A stretch of 64,000 nt of DNA from Cryptomeria japonica (lineage: Eukaryota > Streptophyta > Pinopsida > Cupressales > Cupressaceae). The notes beneath the pieces were generated by a model, which made no database searches, was not told where the DNA came from, and saw only the letters and a program-made list of their open reading frames with translations. Location: contig NC_081408.1 in assembly GCF_030272615.1 (NCBI RefSeq), forward strand, positions 342,141,793 through 342,205,792. The letters are read 5' to 3'. Within the stretch, counting starts at the first letter, position 1. Every line of letters starts with the position of its first letter. Of the stretch, positions 37,001 to 46,880 are shown piece after piece. Made by a program: the position numbers and the translations under genes.

Positions 37001-37370
37001 TGAATTTATGCAAAGGATTGAATGAAAGGGATGGAAGGATAGAAAAGAGGGGTTAGATAATAGATAGAATGTTTGAATATTCATGTGAGGATAGATGAAA
37101 ATATATTCAAGATGAGGGTTACAACTTGAGAAGTGATGAAGAGATGGAGGAAAATTCAATTCTTGGGACATAAGGACCCAAAATAGATAAAGGAGATTAT
37201 GAAAGAATAGTTTTGGAAAGATGTTTTGATAGATGGTTGAAAGAAGTTCAAAGATATGTGCCTTTGTTGATCTTTCTTATGGATCATTTGAGGTGATGGA
37301 TTGGTGGATGGATAGAGGTAAGGCCCCAAGATGGATGGAAGCGATGGAGAGTTTGACTTTGGAATAAAAG

Positions 37371-37495
37371 GACCTAAAATGGATTTGGAGGATGAAGAGT
37401 TTGACTTTGGAATGAAATGGCCTAAGATGGATTTGGAAGATGAAGAGTTTGACTTTGGAATGAAAGACCCTAAAATGGATTTGGAGGATGAAAGG
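37371..37495 (+). repeat. Just over two 57 bp tandem units
   Basis: Units of GAGTTTGACTTTGGAATGAA followed by an agaccctaaaatggatttgg-like segment and GAGGATGAA. The period is divisible by three. Confidence 0.8.
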
Positions 37496-39729
37496 ATTCC
37501 TTGATCTTGATCTTGACTTGGAGTAGGATCATTTGAGTTTGTTTTTTTCTCTTGATTTTGAATTAGATTAGTGAAGGAGATGGAAGGGATATCATGCTCT
37601 TTCTTAGGAGATGGATGTCAAATGGGACTCTTCTCTTGAGATAAAAGGGGATCATCGTGGATGGAATACCAAAATATTAGGGGATCATCATAAAATTCTT
37701 GATAGGTGGGATCTTGATAAAAATGGGATTAGATTGAACAACCATGATATCTTGATCTTGATTTAGGCTAGGACTCATTTCCTTTGAATAAGCTTCTTCT
37801 TTTCAAGTGGCAAGAGATGGTCACATGAGTGATCAAAGTTTCAGTTTGGATAGGTTGATGTTTTTGACTTGATGGATACTTTATTTCAGATACTCAAGCT
37901 TACTAAGTTGAATAGAGGGTTTGTTCGATAGGCAACTATGACAAAGCACGTCAAATGATATGGATAAAGTCTCCCGATATGGAAACTTGATTTGACTAAC
38001 TTGAATACCTAGCTAGGTATTGTTGTCGTTAAGATAGTTGGATGATAAATTCTTGATCACTTGGGTTGATACTCCCTTAATCTTTTTAGATGAAAATATT
38101 GCCTAAAGATAGTTAAAAAGTTGATAACCACCTCAAAAGGTGCTTTGTTGGATTTCAAAATTCTTTTCTCTCTAAGGTTACTCTTTTCTCTTTGTTTTGA
38201 ACTGATTGTTGTATTGGTTGATTTGCAAGATATTTCAATGTTCATAACAAGAAGACATAGCACACATGAAAACAATGATCATCCCTATGCTAAACATTGA
38301 GTGTATATTTTTGTGAGGATATTTTCAAATCCCCAATTTTTTCACTGGTTTGATTTACAATAAAGGACACATTAGATAGACACTTTATTCAAAGGTCATC
38401 AACAATATTATAGCCCACTAGTCTTGATACTCTGTCAGCTCAAACAACCTTGTCACCCCCTAGAGGGTGCCTGTTGTTTTTTTTAGCCAAAAATTAACCC
38501 AAAGTGAATTGCTTCACAATTGGGTAGTTATCTTGGGAGATATATGGTGAGTAATCTTGGAGGCAGATTCTTCCCCACCCTTGCACTATGATATTGTTAA
38601 TGTATGGAAACTGACTCGATTCAAAGCTTCTAATGCTAAGGTTCATAATTAGGCTTTCCTTCAGTCTTCAGTGATAAACTCTCTCGGGGGGGCTTCCCAA
38701 CCTTTAGAACAAAGGCTTTACATATCTTAAAGATACTGGGGGAAGGCTAATTGTTGAGCAAAACTGTTGGAGGGGATTTTCATCAGCCTCCACATTTGAT
38801 TATAGTGGGTTGGAATACTTGGCGATAAAGTCATTTCCCACTTGGGTTATACCCTTCTCACTAGCCTTTTCAAGGCTCGGGAAGGCAGACCCTTTAAAGG
38901 ATTTAATTGCTTGAAAGTAAAAGAAAGCATAAAAGAGTGGTTTGGGTTTTTGGTCACCCAATTAAGGGGAGAGCATATACCTATCACTTTTGAGACATGG
39001 AATACAAGTGTTCTTTTTAACCTTCAAAGCAATGAAGATCTATCCTCTATTTGGAGATGTTGCTACAACAAGCATGGTGTTTATTTTAGTTCCACATAGT
39101 AATTTGTTTTCTAACTAGGAATGGAAATCCTAGTCAATGAAATGAAAGCGCATTGCTTGAAAGTAAATCATTTTGTAAGAAATGGACAAGTTGATTGTTT
39201 TTTTAATCTTGCAAGAAAATGTGGATTGTTCTTTTTATCCTTTGCAAGAAAATTAAAAATCTGTTGTTCATTTTAGAGCCCAAAATGAAGTGTTTTCCCC
39301 TAATCTTGCAAGAAAGCAAAGTGTTTGATTTGTTGTTCTTTTTACCTTGCAATGAGATTCCTTTTAAACCCAAAGGAAAATGTAGTTGATTTCAAGCCAA
39401 AAATAAAGATGAGGTTGTTTTTAATCCAAAGGAAAAATGAGTTCTTTTTATCCAACTTTAAAAAGCTAGAAAGAAATCACAAATCCTAATTCTAACTCCT
39501 CCAACCTGCAAGAAACTGTTAAAACCTACAAGGAAAGAAGTTAGTGAAAAATCAAAACTTTTGGTGGGCTTACACAAGCCTAATTTCAAATCTTTGTTAC
39601 AAAGTTTTCACTCCTAATCCCAAAATGTCCTGAAATTTGACGAAGTCTGAAATCTGGAGGATCTTCCAAAAACTAGATTTTGCATTATAACTCCTAGAGG
39701 TCCGAAACCCCTCTCAAACATCCTGACAA

Positions 39730-39787
39730 TATATATGGAATATAACTTAAAGTGTCACTTTTACTTAAATGTTATATTCCATATATA
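39730..39787. repeat. Perfect 19 bp inverted repeat with 20 bp loop
   Basis: Arms TATATATGGAATATAACTT and its exact reverse complement (39769-39787) enclose about 20 bases. The transcript would form a stable hairpin on either strand. It lies in E's 5' leader (element orientation). Confidence 0.85.
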
Positions 39788-39846
39788 GTGTCCTTCCACA
39801 AGCCTAATTTTTTTAGCTCTGTTACAAATTTTTGCCTCTGTCAACT

Positions 39847-40100
39847 CTATGCGCTAAACTGTAGAACAAATGCGCTGAGAAATGATTCCTAAGCACTAGC
39901 AAATCAGGCAAATGTGCTATTCTGAGGCCTGGATGCACTAAAACAATGCTCCTATGCGTTGAACAAGTAGAAAGGGGTATGCACAAAAAAGATAACAAAA
40001 TGCACTAAGTTATGGTCTCTATGCGCTAAACAGTGCCATGCATGCGCTAAAGTTCACCACAAATGCACTAGAGAAAGTCTCGGATGCACTAGTTTGCAAT
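39847..40100 (-). repeat. Leader repeat of E: about eleven ATGCGCTAAA/ATGCACTA motifs
   Basis: Spaced about 20-25 bases apart. In element orientation they read TTTAGCGCAT/TAGTGCAT. They begin about 80 bases inside the PBS, the region where LTR elements usually keep packaging or dimerisation signals. That role is inference. Confidence 0.75.
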
Positions 40101-40158
40101 TCTGACGTGATCGTTGTCTTCAACTTGCATGAAAAATGATGTTATTTTTGGGGATGTA

Positions 40159-40175
40159 CCCCACGATGGGCACCA
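40159..40175 (-). promoter_or_regulatory. Element E primer-binding-site candidate
   Basis: Element-sense TGGTGCCCATCGTGGGG lies five bases inside the 5' LTR. It begins TGG like other PBSs; the complementary tRNA is not assigned. Confidence 0.65.
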
Positions 40176-40180
40176 ATTAT

Positions 40181-43005
40181 TGTATTCCTGGAATGTGGTA
40201 TCAGCCTGCAATAGGGGAAAACATCTAACACACACATGAAACATTATGTTCGAGGTTAGAAATCAAAAATAAAAAACCAAGAAGCTAGCTTTAAAAAACC
40301 AAACTCTAAGCACATTCCATGCTCCTTTATCTCTAAAGATCCTCAAGATTCAAGGTGTCCCTCACTTGGAAGAGAACTTGATCTCTTGGATGACAACCTA
40401 AAGAATGAGATTTAAATGATTCTAAGATCAAAATGGATGCAACTAAGATCTTAGAGAAAGCTAAGATGATGGATTAAGATGAAATGCAAGATGCAAGACT
40501 AAATGTTCAAGATGATGAAGATATGAAACTAGGTTAATTCCAAATTGAAGATTAAATTTTATTAGATGAGTTAATTAAGCTAGAAAAGGATATGCATTTA
40601 AGTTAAATGAAACTAAAATTCTATGAGATGAATGCTTGATGCTTGAAGATAACAAAGAGAGCTCCTTAACCTGCAATGTGACTATAAGTTTGATGCACAA
40701 AAGACTTGATATGGAGAATGAAGAATATGAGCTCTATTTATAGGGAAAATAGGGCAATGGATGGTTAAGATTGAATAATCTAAACAAGGGCTAGGATTGA
40801 AAGTTATCAATCCATGTGAGGGATTCAATCCAAACCCAAGTTGACAAATGTCACCTTGAGAGGGCTTGAGAGGAGATGTAGGAGGCATTAAATGCCTAAG
40901 GAGACATGGAGGTTACGTTAGGAGGTAAGGTTGTGGTTAGGTTAGTGGATAACCAATGGATAAAGCCTTTACCCAAGGGGTAAACTCTTGTGCAAGGGTT
41001 AATAGGATAACTAGGTTCAAAGCCATGAGTGCTCGATGAGACCCTTGGGTTAGATGAGAGTTAAGTTAGAGAGAAAGTCTTTAACCATGTGGGAAGGTTG
41101 AGTTAACCATTAATGGTTAGGAAGACTTTGGGGACAAATTTGTAAGAGTCCTTCCAAATTTGGGGAACTCAACAAGTTAGCTTGTTGAATGGATAAAGCC
41201 TTAAATGCATTTAGAAGACTTTCTTCCAAATTTGAGAAGTGACCTCCTCAAATTTAGGGAAAGGACATGATTAGGAGTTGATTAGGCTAATTAAAAGAGT
41301 TTAGAAGAATCTAGAAGGCTCTAGAAGAGGTTTAGGAGGCAAGTGGGGCATGTAGTGTTTTGCAAGTGGGAGAGGGAAAAAAGAATTTAATTAAAATAAA
41401 ATTAATTTATTTTAATTTTGGTTGCAACTTGCATTTGTAGGATTTTGCAAGTGGGGGGATTTTTAAAAAAATTAATATTTATTTAAATGTAAAAGGGGTT
41501 TTTATTAAATGTAGATTTAATTAAAATGGCTAGAGGGGGAATTTAATTAAATATAAATTTAATTAAATGGTTATGAGGGAGATTTTAATTAAGTGTAAAT
41601 TTAATTAAATGGCTAGGATAGAAGAAGGGAAATATTAATCAAATCTTTAATTTGATTAATAGGCTAATTTAGAGAAATAGGGATATTAATTAAATATTAA
41701 TTTAATTAATTGGAAGAAATAGGGATAATTAAATGAATAAAATGTTAGACGGTTCAAATAACTGGAAGACAACTGAGAGGAGGGGGTTGAATCAGTTGTC
41801 TCAGATTACTGGAACCATTAGCAATTTAAAATTTAATACCGGAACCCAAAACATTAATACCGGAATAGCAGATAAACCAATTAAGCATAAACAATAATCG
41901 CATAATAAATACCATCCACATAACACCAAGATTTGTACGTGGAAAACCCGGTAAAGGGAAAAACCATAGTAGGAAGCCTACCCACAATTAGATAATACTT
42001 TTGTAGTAAGTATGTGAATTAAAATTGAGGGGGCTACACTTGCAGGAAGGCCAATAGCCTAGAGCGCACTGCTCATCACAAAAGGAGCCTCACTGACTAC
42101 ATAGAAATCCAGACTACAATCTGGAGAAGTGTTGAACTGCAAAAGATAGCATCTCCTATGTCTGAGTACAGTTCCAGTTAAGCTTGATACTGAAGGACTA
42201 AATCCTCTTACATAAACTCAATTTGATCTCCAATGATCGACCAACTCCTCTGCTTGAATGATATTACATTATTTGCACATTACATTCCTTGACCATGACC
42301 TCTAACAATAACCATGATGATCTACAATAAGATCTTACATCTATATATACAAACCCTCGACCATAAACAATCATGTCGGCCACCAGACAATAAACCAATT
42401 ACATTATTAAAAACCATGTCGGCCTTAGACCAAACAAATAATATCAACACATAAGACATCTTGAAAATACATCAATAGGTCCTATCCACATGTTATATTA
42501 AAGTCTATCCATAAACTAGATCAACTGGGACCCAGTATAGGTCCACACGTCATAGAAATGATCTTCGTCCACCAAGTCTCGAACATGATCAACAACAACA
42601 TCTAGAAACTTCACCAGAAGCTGCACCAACACCACTTATGCAATTCATCAAAGATCTCAATCAAAAGCTCTGCTAGTGAAACCCTTGCCGAAACCAGAAA
42701 CCAATCTTCTAAGCAAGTAGGATAGCATTCGATCACCAGACCAAAACCAACTAACTAAATATGAGAATGAGTATCATGAACAAGCTAATTCCATCACCAG
42801 ACTATATTGGAGCCTACCGGATCATTTTAGATCCAAGTTAACCAAAAAACCACTCAACCTACCAGGACTAGAAGGGTGTCGGTAAAGCATTCAAATAGCT
42901 AGTGTTGGCATAAAAGACAAAACATCAATGCAACACATAATCAATTCCACCAAATGGCCAACATAAAATTCCCTTAATTTGTTGTGCAACTTTTAGGTGT
43001 CTACA
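40181..43005 (-). repeat. Element E 5' LTR, interrupted by solo LTR F
   Basis: About 1.6 kb without the insertion, homologous to 22926-24563. It is interrupted at 41743-42963 and resumes at 42969 (ttcccttaatttgttgtgc) to end TTTTAGGTGTCTACA, followed by the CCCAT duplication. The ORF-like stretches inside are spurious. Confidence 0.93.
41743..42963 (-). mobile_element. Solo LTR F (Copia/TR-GAG-type), TSD TAAAA
   Basis: 1,221 bp, TGTTAGACGG...GGCCAACA, flanked by TAAAA at 41738-41742 and 42964-42968. In minus orientation it shows the same terminal motifs (CCTCTCAGTTGTC, pyrimidine tract, ttccacgtacaaat) as the Copia LTRs. No PBS, PPT or second LTR, so it is a recombination remnant of a full element. 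Confidence 0.93.
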
Positions 43006-43010
43006 CCCAT

Positions 43011-43570
43011 TTATCACCTATCTTAAAAAATCCTATATATGCATCAAATTTACCTATGAAAATGCTATGGTACAAAAGTAATATGATTGTTAATTTACAA
43101 GGAATATTTTGACAATAGGGTAATGTTGAAACTCAAATATAATTTTATCATATATTACATGTCATATGCAATACAAAACCAACACAATATGGCTAGGAAG
43201 TACTAATGACTTACACAAACAAATATTTATTAACAAATGAACAAGAAGGTTTTTCACCAACCAATACTCTTACTTGCTACAAACAAACTCTTTAACATTA
43301 TAGAACAAAAATTGCTAGAACTACTAAATCTACTACATATTGTACTTAGCATTACAAAAAAAAATATAAAATATAAATTAAGCATTAATGTTAATGGTGA
43401 CCAACTCCCCTAAGAGGTATTACTAAGTACATGTCAATGAGTCATTCTTACAACAAACTTATGGATTCAAGCTAGCTTTGCTAACATATCCATATCTTAA
43501 AGAGGTTAAAGATATTGTATACTCCATCAAATATAAACCCCTAGAATTGCCTATATGTGTCATGGTAAGA
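43011..43570. other. Gene-free stretch
   Basis: A+T-rich sequence continuing the target DNA of element E. No ORF or repeat family recognised. Confidence 0.6.
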
Positions 43571-43589
43571 TTTGATAGCTACATTGGTC

Positions 43590-45035
43590 CACCATGAGAC
43601 CGACTGAAATGGAAAATTGGAAATGGTAGAAAGATTAGGTTCTGGGAAGACTTTTGGGTGGAAGACAAACCCCTGGTTAACACACACTTCCACCAAATTA
43701 TGCACCACCTAAAGGAACACTTGGGGGATTGTATTGCTGACTATATGGAACTGAGAAGAAGAAGTTGGAAACCTTTGTCCAGTTATTATCTAATCGGCCC
43801 AACCTGTTATCCATGGCTCGGGACCTGCAAAATATTATGTCAGATTGTAGAATCCCCCTTGCTCCCCACGAAGATACATTCATTTGGAAAGAGACCTAGT
43901 CGGGGACCTTCTTGGTCAAGTCTGCTTACAGATAGCTCTTGAGACCCACTGTTGATGTCAAGTGTTGGAAGAAGATATGGAACTCTCAACTAATCCCTAA
44001 AGTCAACTTCTTTTGGTGGTCCCTAATGCATGGAAAAATCCTAACTCGGGACAACTTAAAAAAGAGGGGCTTCCAACTTTCCAATAGATGCATTCTTTGT
44101 AAAGCTGAAGAGGAAACAATTGATCACCTGTTCATCCACTGCCCCTTTTTTGAACATCTGTGGAATAGAACCCTTGAAAAATATGGTCTGCAATGGGTCT
44201 TTCCAAATAACATTAATCAGTTTGTTTCTGGATGGACCCCCCCTCCCACCACCCCCTCATCCTCCAATTATGGGAACAAATACCACCGCACATCTACTGG
44301 GGGGTTTGGAAAGAGAGAAACAACAAAAATTTTAGAGATGTTGAAACCCCCTCGGATAGTGTTTTCCACAATTGCTTCAAGATGATCTTAGATAATATAT
44401 CTGTGACTAGGTGGAAACCCCCCCACCCCCCCCCCCCCCCAAGCCTCCTAATGGGATGGAGAAAAAAATTGCTAAACTTTGGAAGCTCCCCCCAGAGTTC
44501 GAAGTCTTCAACAACAATGCTAAAAATAAAAAGGAAAATGACCAAATGGTTAGTCCCAAAACCCCATTGGTTTAAACTGAACTTTGATGGGTCTACCCAA
44601 AATGCTTGCCAAGTTGGTGGTGGAATCATCTGTGACCATATGGGGAACACTATGGCAGCTTATGCTGGCAACCTAAAGAACCATAATGTCACCTAGGCAG
44701 AGGGAATGGCTCTCCTATGGGGTCTAAAGTTTGCCAATTCCATTAGCATTAAATAGCTAGAAATTGAAGGCGACTCACATATTATAGTGGAAACACTGAG
44801 TGGGAGATCTGTTGTTGGGTGGAAAGTTGATTCCATTTTGAGGGATGTCAGAACTCTTATGGCTAATCTTGATGGCTTCACCATCCGACATGTCTTTAGA
44901 GAAGGGAATGTCGTTGTGGACTCCATGGCAGCGATGGGAAGGCTGCATAATGGCTTACAATGTTGGAGGAACCCCAATTTGCTGCTAGTTACCACCAAGG
45001 TGATCTTGGAGATGGAAAAAAATCAAGTCCAATGA
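43590..45035 (+). pseudogene. 5'-truncated LINE (non-LTR) ORF2 remnant: zinc-binding region and RNase H
   Basis: It opens with KWKIGNGRKIRFWEDFW, the segment downstream of the RT domain in plant L1-like LINEs. A frameshift leads to the zf-RVT region near 43960-44170 (WWSLMHGKILTRDNL, RCILC, IDHLFIHCPFFEHLW). A poly-C-rich, frameshifted linker follows, then a plant-type RNase H domain (44580-44960) with FDGS, AEGMALLWG, EGDS and the final VVVDSMA, so the acidic residues are visible. In-frame stops at about 44694 and 44754. No endonuclease or RT is present, consistent with ordinary 5' truncation or later deletion. Confidence 0.85.
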
Positions 45036-45484
45036 TGAACCCGTATAACCTCTACCAGATGAAGAGAGCCAATATTCAAATTTGAAATTTAGAAGGGAAT
45101 CCTGCCCATCATGGGCCCGGTCTGCCATGTAGCCACAAAAGGCCTTGTCATCACTCTCAAAAGGGATGTGTTTATGATGATTGCACTGACATCGAGAATG
45201 AATATTTCCTAATTATTATTCGGAAGGATTTTATTGGTGGTGATAAAGGCGATAGATGGTAAAGGTCAAATCATATTGGTTGGATTGAGGGTCCGCATGA
45301 ATTTAGTAGATTTCATGAATTCGATATCTACTTAGACATAAGATGCAATAATCACACCATTTATTGTGTGCTTTTACCCCAAGACTGACGAAGTTTTTAT
45401 CATAACATTGCTCTGGCCTTGTCTCGGCTCTGCGTTTTTGCTGCCCAGTTTCACCTTTGCCCTGCTAAACTGGAGGAAACAACA
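45036..45484. other. LINE 3' flank and leader of the next ORF
   Basis: No gene seen. The stretch is probably LINE 3' untranslated sequence followed by upstream sequence of the ORF at 45485. There is no clear poly-A tail marking the LINE end. Confidence 0.5.
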
Positions 45485-46880
45485 ATGGGGGGTGACAGGC
45501 TCAGACTGGAACTTGACAAAACTGATGAGTTTAAAGCTAAGCCGATGGTGTGGTTTGTTTGTTCGGAAGGCGGGATAGACAAATTCATGGAATGCATGAA
45601 AGGGAATGATGAGAGGTTGTCTAAGCAATTCGTGGCTTCCTGGGAGGACAAAAGAGATACTATGGGAGGGATCTCCTTCAAAATAAATGAAGAAGTCATT
45701 GCCCAAGTGACGGGTCTATCTATGGAGGGGAGAAAGTGGATGAAGTGGAGCCGCATTTTTGATACCACCGGTCTGAACTAGTTCTTTCATGAAGGCAAAA
45801 ACCTGGTGAAGAGAGCGGGCGGTTTCAACCAGGAAGAGCTTCTGACCTCGTGGGACGAGGTCTGCTACATCATAATAAAATATTTCACTCTGGGGGGAAG
45901 GTATGGAATCTTCTATTATTACCATCTCCCATTCCTTAACCACCTGAGAAATAAAGATTACATTTCCATTCCATTTTTCCTGCTGCATTCGTTGGATTCT
46001 AAAGTCAAGGACATTGTTGAGGCCAAGAAAAAAAGGAAAAGACATCCCCATTCTTCACCAAGGCCTCATCCTACATCTTTACAACTTCCACCTAACCCTT
46101 TGTCCGCCCCATGTTATCTCCGTCCAAAATATGGCTGATAACAGTCCCCCTGCCCTTGCTACCATTAAACTTGATGCTAGCCCTCCTCAGCTACCGAAAA
46201 ATGGCTCTTGCAGCAAGAAAAGTAAAAAGCGCCCCCCTGAAGATGTTAAAACCCCCAAGAAAGTCAGAATCTAGGAGATTGACTCTAATATAGAAATCAT
46301 TGATGAGGTCAACACCCCTCATCGTTCAGTGAGACTGGCCTCCAAACCCTCTGAAAAACCTCGAAGAGACCCCTCCTCTTCGTATGACACTAGGAACTTA
46401 AGCCCTTCTGAGAATGTGGCCCTCTTCCACTCTACCTCAACCCCCCACTCTGTCAGCTCCACCCACGTCTCTGAAAGCCCAAATAATTCTAGGAGTCAGG
46501 AGACTAGCCCCAAGTCCCAAACAAATTCTCCCTCCCTGACTTTCAAACTGGAGAAGATGATGGTGGTTGAGGAGGCAAGCAACATAAAGGAGGAGGATGA
46601 CAACAACTTGGAGGAATTGGGTAAGAAAGTGGAGGCCCTATTTGATAATGTGCAGGAAATCACCAACATGAAGGAGGCGATGGATAACAAGATGCATGAT
46701 GTCTTGAAATTTGTGTTGAATGTGATGCATTGCTCGGCGACCACCCTATGCCTTCTACAGGAAAGTTATTCCAAAGGCAAAAGCAAGGATGATGAAGACT
46801 ACAAAGCCCTTTTCAAATTCCTCACGAAGGAATGGGCAAGGAAGCTCATCCCCAAGAGGAGCCATGGGAAAAACAAGTAA
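45485..46880 (+). pseudogene. Plant transposon-associated ORF (about 465 residues), one stop and one or two frame problems
   Basis: Start MGGDRLRLELDKTDEF. The N-terminal domain contains GGISFKINEEVIAQVTGL, comparable to the IHKITKEAV..VTGLPTTG block of ORF2 in elements A-C. A single in-frame TAG at 45779 interrupts otherwise continuous coding. A frameshift at an A-run near 46028 and a TAG at 46272 follow. The C-terminal half has a Lys-rich nuclear-localisation-like stretch, a Ser/Thr/Pro-rich stretch, and ends with a predicted helical segment. I believe proteins of this type are common in conifer gene sets, usually unnamed. It could be a degraded ORF of an LTR or LINE element; function unknown. 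Confidence 0.6.

Larger units (their letters stand above)
37001..40158 (-). other. Element E interior, right part: no gene
   Basis: No recognisable protein. It contains a 57 bp tandem repeat (37371-37495), a 19 bp inverted repeat (39730-39787) and a series of ATGCGCTAAA-like motifs (39847-40100) near the PBS. The 85-codon ORF at 38842 has no recognised features and is not called. Confidence 0.7.
22926..43005 (-). mobile_element. Element E: 20 kb minus-oriented, apparently non-coding LTR element, TSD CCCAT
   Basis: The left LTR (22926-24563) and right LTR (40181-43005 including insertion F) start TGTAT.CCTGGAATGTGG and end TTTTAGGTGTCTACA. CCCAT flanks both sides (22921-22925 and 43006-43010). 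A purine tract abuts the left LTR and a PBS-like TGGTGCCCATCGTGGGG lies inside the right LTR, giving minus orientation. After removing element B the interior is about 6.5 kb of repeats without recognisable gag or pol, which fits a large retrotransposon derivative (LARD). The LTR style looks Gypsy-like, but no protein proves it. Confidence 0.9.

Noticed and set aside
38842-39099. 85-codon ORF in element E interior
   Set aside because: Has a Met start and stop, but no recognisable domain, no continuation and lies within a non-coding LTR element.
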